Source: FEN-727 sp036508635 (GTDB lineage: Bacteria > Actinomycetota > Geothermincolia > Fen-727 > Anoxymicrobiaceae). Taken from it: a DNA stretch of 6,373 bases. The DNA lies in contig DATCGY010000132.1 of the NCBI GenBank assembly GCA_036508635.1, forward strand, positions 1-6,373, written 5' to 3'. A program made the position numbers and the translations under genes. The notes beneath the pieces were generated by a model. It saw only the letters and a list, made by a program, of their open reading frames with translations, did not search any database and was not told where the DNA came from. Of the stretch, positions 5,622-6,373 are shown piece after piece. Numbering within the stretch: position 1 is the stretch's first letter; each line of letters begins with the position of its first letter.

Positions 5622-5640
5622 TGGACATATATCTTGTCCA
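5622..5640. promoter_or_regulatory. Perfect inverted repeat, candidate operator of the XRE regulator
   Basis: TGGACA and TGTCCA are perfect 6-bp arms around 7 bases (TATATCT). The 19-bp palindrome is a typical size for a dimeric HTH repressor. It sits 32 bp upstream of the chosen XRE start and brackets a weak -10 candidate, so binding there would fit autoregulation. The ssb start is 106 bp away on the other side, so control of ssb from the same site is possible but less direct. Confidence 0.5.
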
Positions 5641-5672
5641 TTAGAACATATGAAGCAGGGGGTGTCAACTGC

Positions 5673-5927
5673 TTGAAACATGTTGAGAGCAGAGTAGAAG
5701 TCACGGATTCGGAAGTACTCGAATATGATTGCGCTTTTGCGGTACGCATGAAGGCGCTTCGCGACGAACGCGGATTAAAGAGAGATTGGATAGCAAAACA
5801 ACTGGGTGTCCACTACAACACGCTCAAGAACTGGGAGCTCGGAAAAGCCCATCCCGGCACACGCGAGCTACTCGCGCTCGCTAAGATATATCACGTTGAC
5901 GCCGCAGAGTTCTTCAAGAGCCTCTAA
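5673..5927 (+). CDS. Small XRE/Cro-C1-type DNA-binding regulator
   Basis: The product is 84 residues from TTG at 5673, which has AGGGGGTG eight bases upstream. An earlier in-frame TTG at 5634 lies inside the candidate operator and has no ribosome binding site, and the only later ATG would cut into the domain. The HTH_3 fold covers about residues 22-81: helix 1 FAVRMKALRDERGL, the helix-turn-helix DWIAKQLGVHYNTLKNWELGK (38-58), and closing helices RELLALAKIYHVDAAEFF. The N-terminal 21 residues are not part of the fold. There is no effector or peptidase domain, so it is a minimal repressor of the phage/mobile-element or toxin-antitoxin kind. Transcribed away from ssb across a 157-bp region, it is the obvious candidate to control that operon and itself. 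It ends 18 bp from the convergent glycyl radical enzyme gene. Confidence 0.85.
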   Translation: MKHVESRVEVTDSEVLEYDCAFAVRMKALRDERGLKRDWIAKQLGVHYNTLKNWELGKAHPGTRELLALAKIYHVDAAEFFKSL

Positions 5928-5940
5928 GGAGTGCAGTTCA

Positions 5941-5962
5941 GGTCTTCAGACGGTCTTCAGAC
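5941..5962. repeat. 11-bp perfect tandem duplication
   Basis: GGTCTTCAGAC occurs twice in immediate succession (5941-5951 and 5952-5962). It spans the last codons and stop of the glycyl radical enzyme gene, so the duplication has probably changed the C-terminal residues of that protein slightly. Confidence 0.8.
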
Positions 5963-6373
5963 GCGTGCGGCTGATTATCTCAGCCTTGGCCGAGTCTGGC
6001 AGGTCGTCGAATCGAGCACAGTAACCGGCTACCCTGACCACGAGTTCCGGGTATTTGCCGGGGTTGGAGCGCGCATCCACGAGCGTCTCCGGGTCAAGGA
6101 CGTTCAGTTGGATCTCCATACCGCCACGTTCGAAGAATCCCCTGGTCAACCCTTTCAGGATCTCGAGGCCCCTGGCTCCCCGGATGTCTTCCGGATCGAA
6201 CCGCAGGTTCAGCGCATTGCCGTTCGCCATCAACGAGGAATCCAGGGAAGATACAGAGTTCAGGAGTGCTGTCGGCCCCTTTCGATCTGCACGGGTCGCC
6301 GCGCCGACCCCGGAAGCGAACGGCTCGCGCGCTCGGCGGCCCGACGGCAGAGCTCCTGTCCGCTGTCCGAAGG
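5946..6373 (-). CDS. Glycyl radical enzyme (pyruvate formate-lyase family), C-terminal part (5' end outside window)
   Basis: The frame is open from the window edge to TGA at 5948-5946, so 141 C-terminal residues of a protein normally about 780-850 long are visible. The glycyl radical domain is clear: RKGPTALLNSVSSLD (30-44), GNALNLRF (51-58), GGMEIQLNVLDPETL (83-97), then RVAGYCARF (113-121), with the radical-bearing Gly116 at 6024-6026, 25 residues before the end. Such enzymes store a protein glycyl radical, installed by a radical-SAM activase, and carry out C-C cleavage, dehydration, decarboxylation or C-S/C-N lyase reactions in anaerobes. The catalytic Cys loop that would show the substrate class lies outside the window, as would any activase gene, so specificity is unknown. 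TTG/ATG codons near 6233 are internal, because the family match continues upstream of them. Confidence 0.9.
   Translation of the reverse strand, partial: FGQRTGALPSGRRAREPFASGVGAATRADRKGPTALLNSVSSLDSSLMANGNALNLRFDPEDIRGARGLEILKGLTRGFFERGGMEIQLNVLDPETLVDARSNPGKYPELVVRVAGYCARFDDLPDSAKAEIISRTRLKTV

Noticed and set aside
1..6373. CRISPR array or long tandem repeats
   Set aside because: No regularly spaced direct repeats were seen; the only tandem repeat found is the 11-bp duplication near 5941.

Overview
The window reads as chromosomal DNA from an anaerobic bacterium with fairly high GC. The two edge genes are pieces of oxygen-sensitive radical enzymes: the C-terminus of a 2-hydroxyacyl-CoA dehydratase / benzoyl-CoA reductase-type subunit at the left, and the C-terminus of a glycyl radical enzyme at the right. 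The exported protease with TIG repeats and the decayed surface-protein fragments fit deep-branching anaerobic Actinomycetota (Geothermincolia/Coriobacteriia-like). That placement is inference from style and memory, not something the sequence proves.

Layout. 1-435 (+) is the end of the dehydratase subunit. It converges on a class I SAM methyltransferase (445-1155, -), which is divergent from a MutT-type Nudix hydrolase (1242-1640, +). Positions 1641-2043 hold no intact gene but contain two recognisable protein fragments on opposite strands. 2044-3894 (-) encodes a secreted papain-family (C1) cysteine peptidase with three TIG/IPT domains. 3930-4163 holds only a possible 31-codon ORF with a very strong ribosome binding site and two competing hairpins. 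4164-4608 (-) is a 5'-truncated, apparently frameshifted SufB/SufD-type gene. It is followed by two back-to-back intrinsic terminators of opposite orientation (4641-4669 and 4677-4709).

4785-5515 (-) is a two-gene operon: a short single-stranded DNA-binding protein lacking the usual acidic tip, then an unrecognised 112-residue protein with an acidic C-terminal half. A small XRE-type regulator (5673-5927, +) is transcribed divergently, and a perfect inverted repeat in the intergenic region may be its operator. The glycyl radical enzyme fragment (5946-6373, -) converges on the regulator, and its 3' end carries an 11-bp tandem duplication.

Most genes are single, independently transcribed units in alternating orientation separated by debris, as in a chromosomal patchwork with repeated insertion and decay. 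The only module whose parts may work together is regulator / ssb / 112-residue protein. It is the best candidate for something undescribed, but the sequence alone does not establish a new system.
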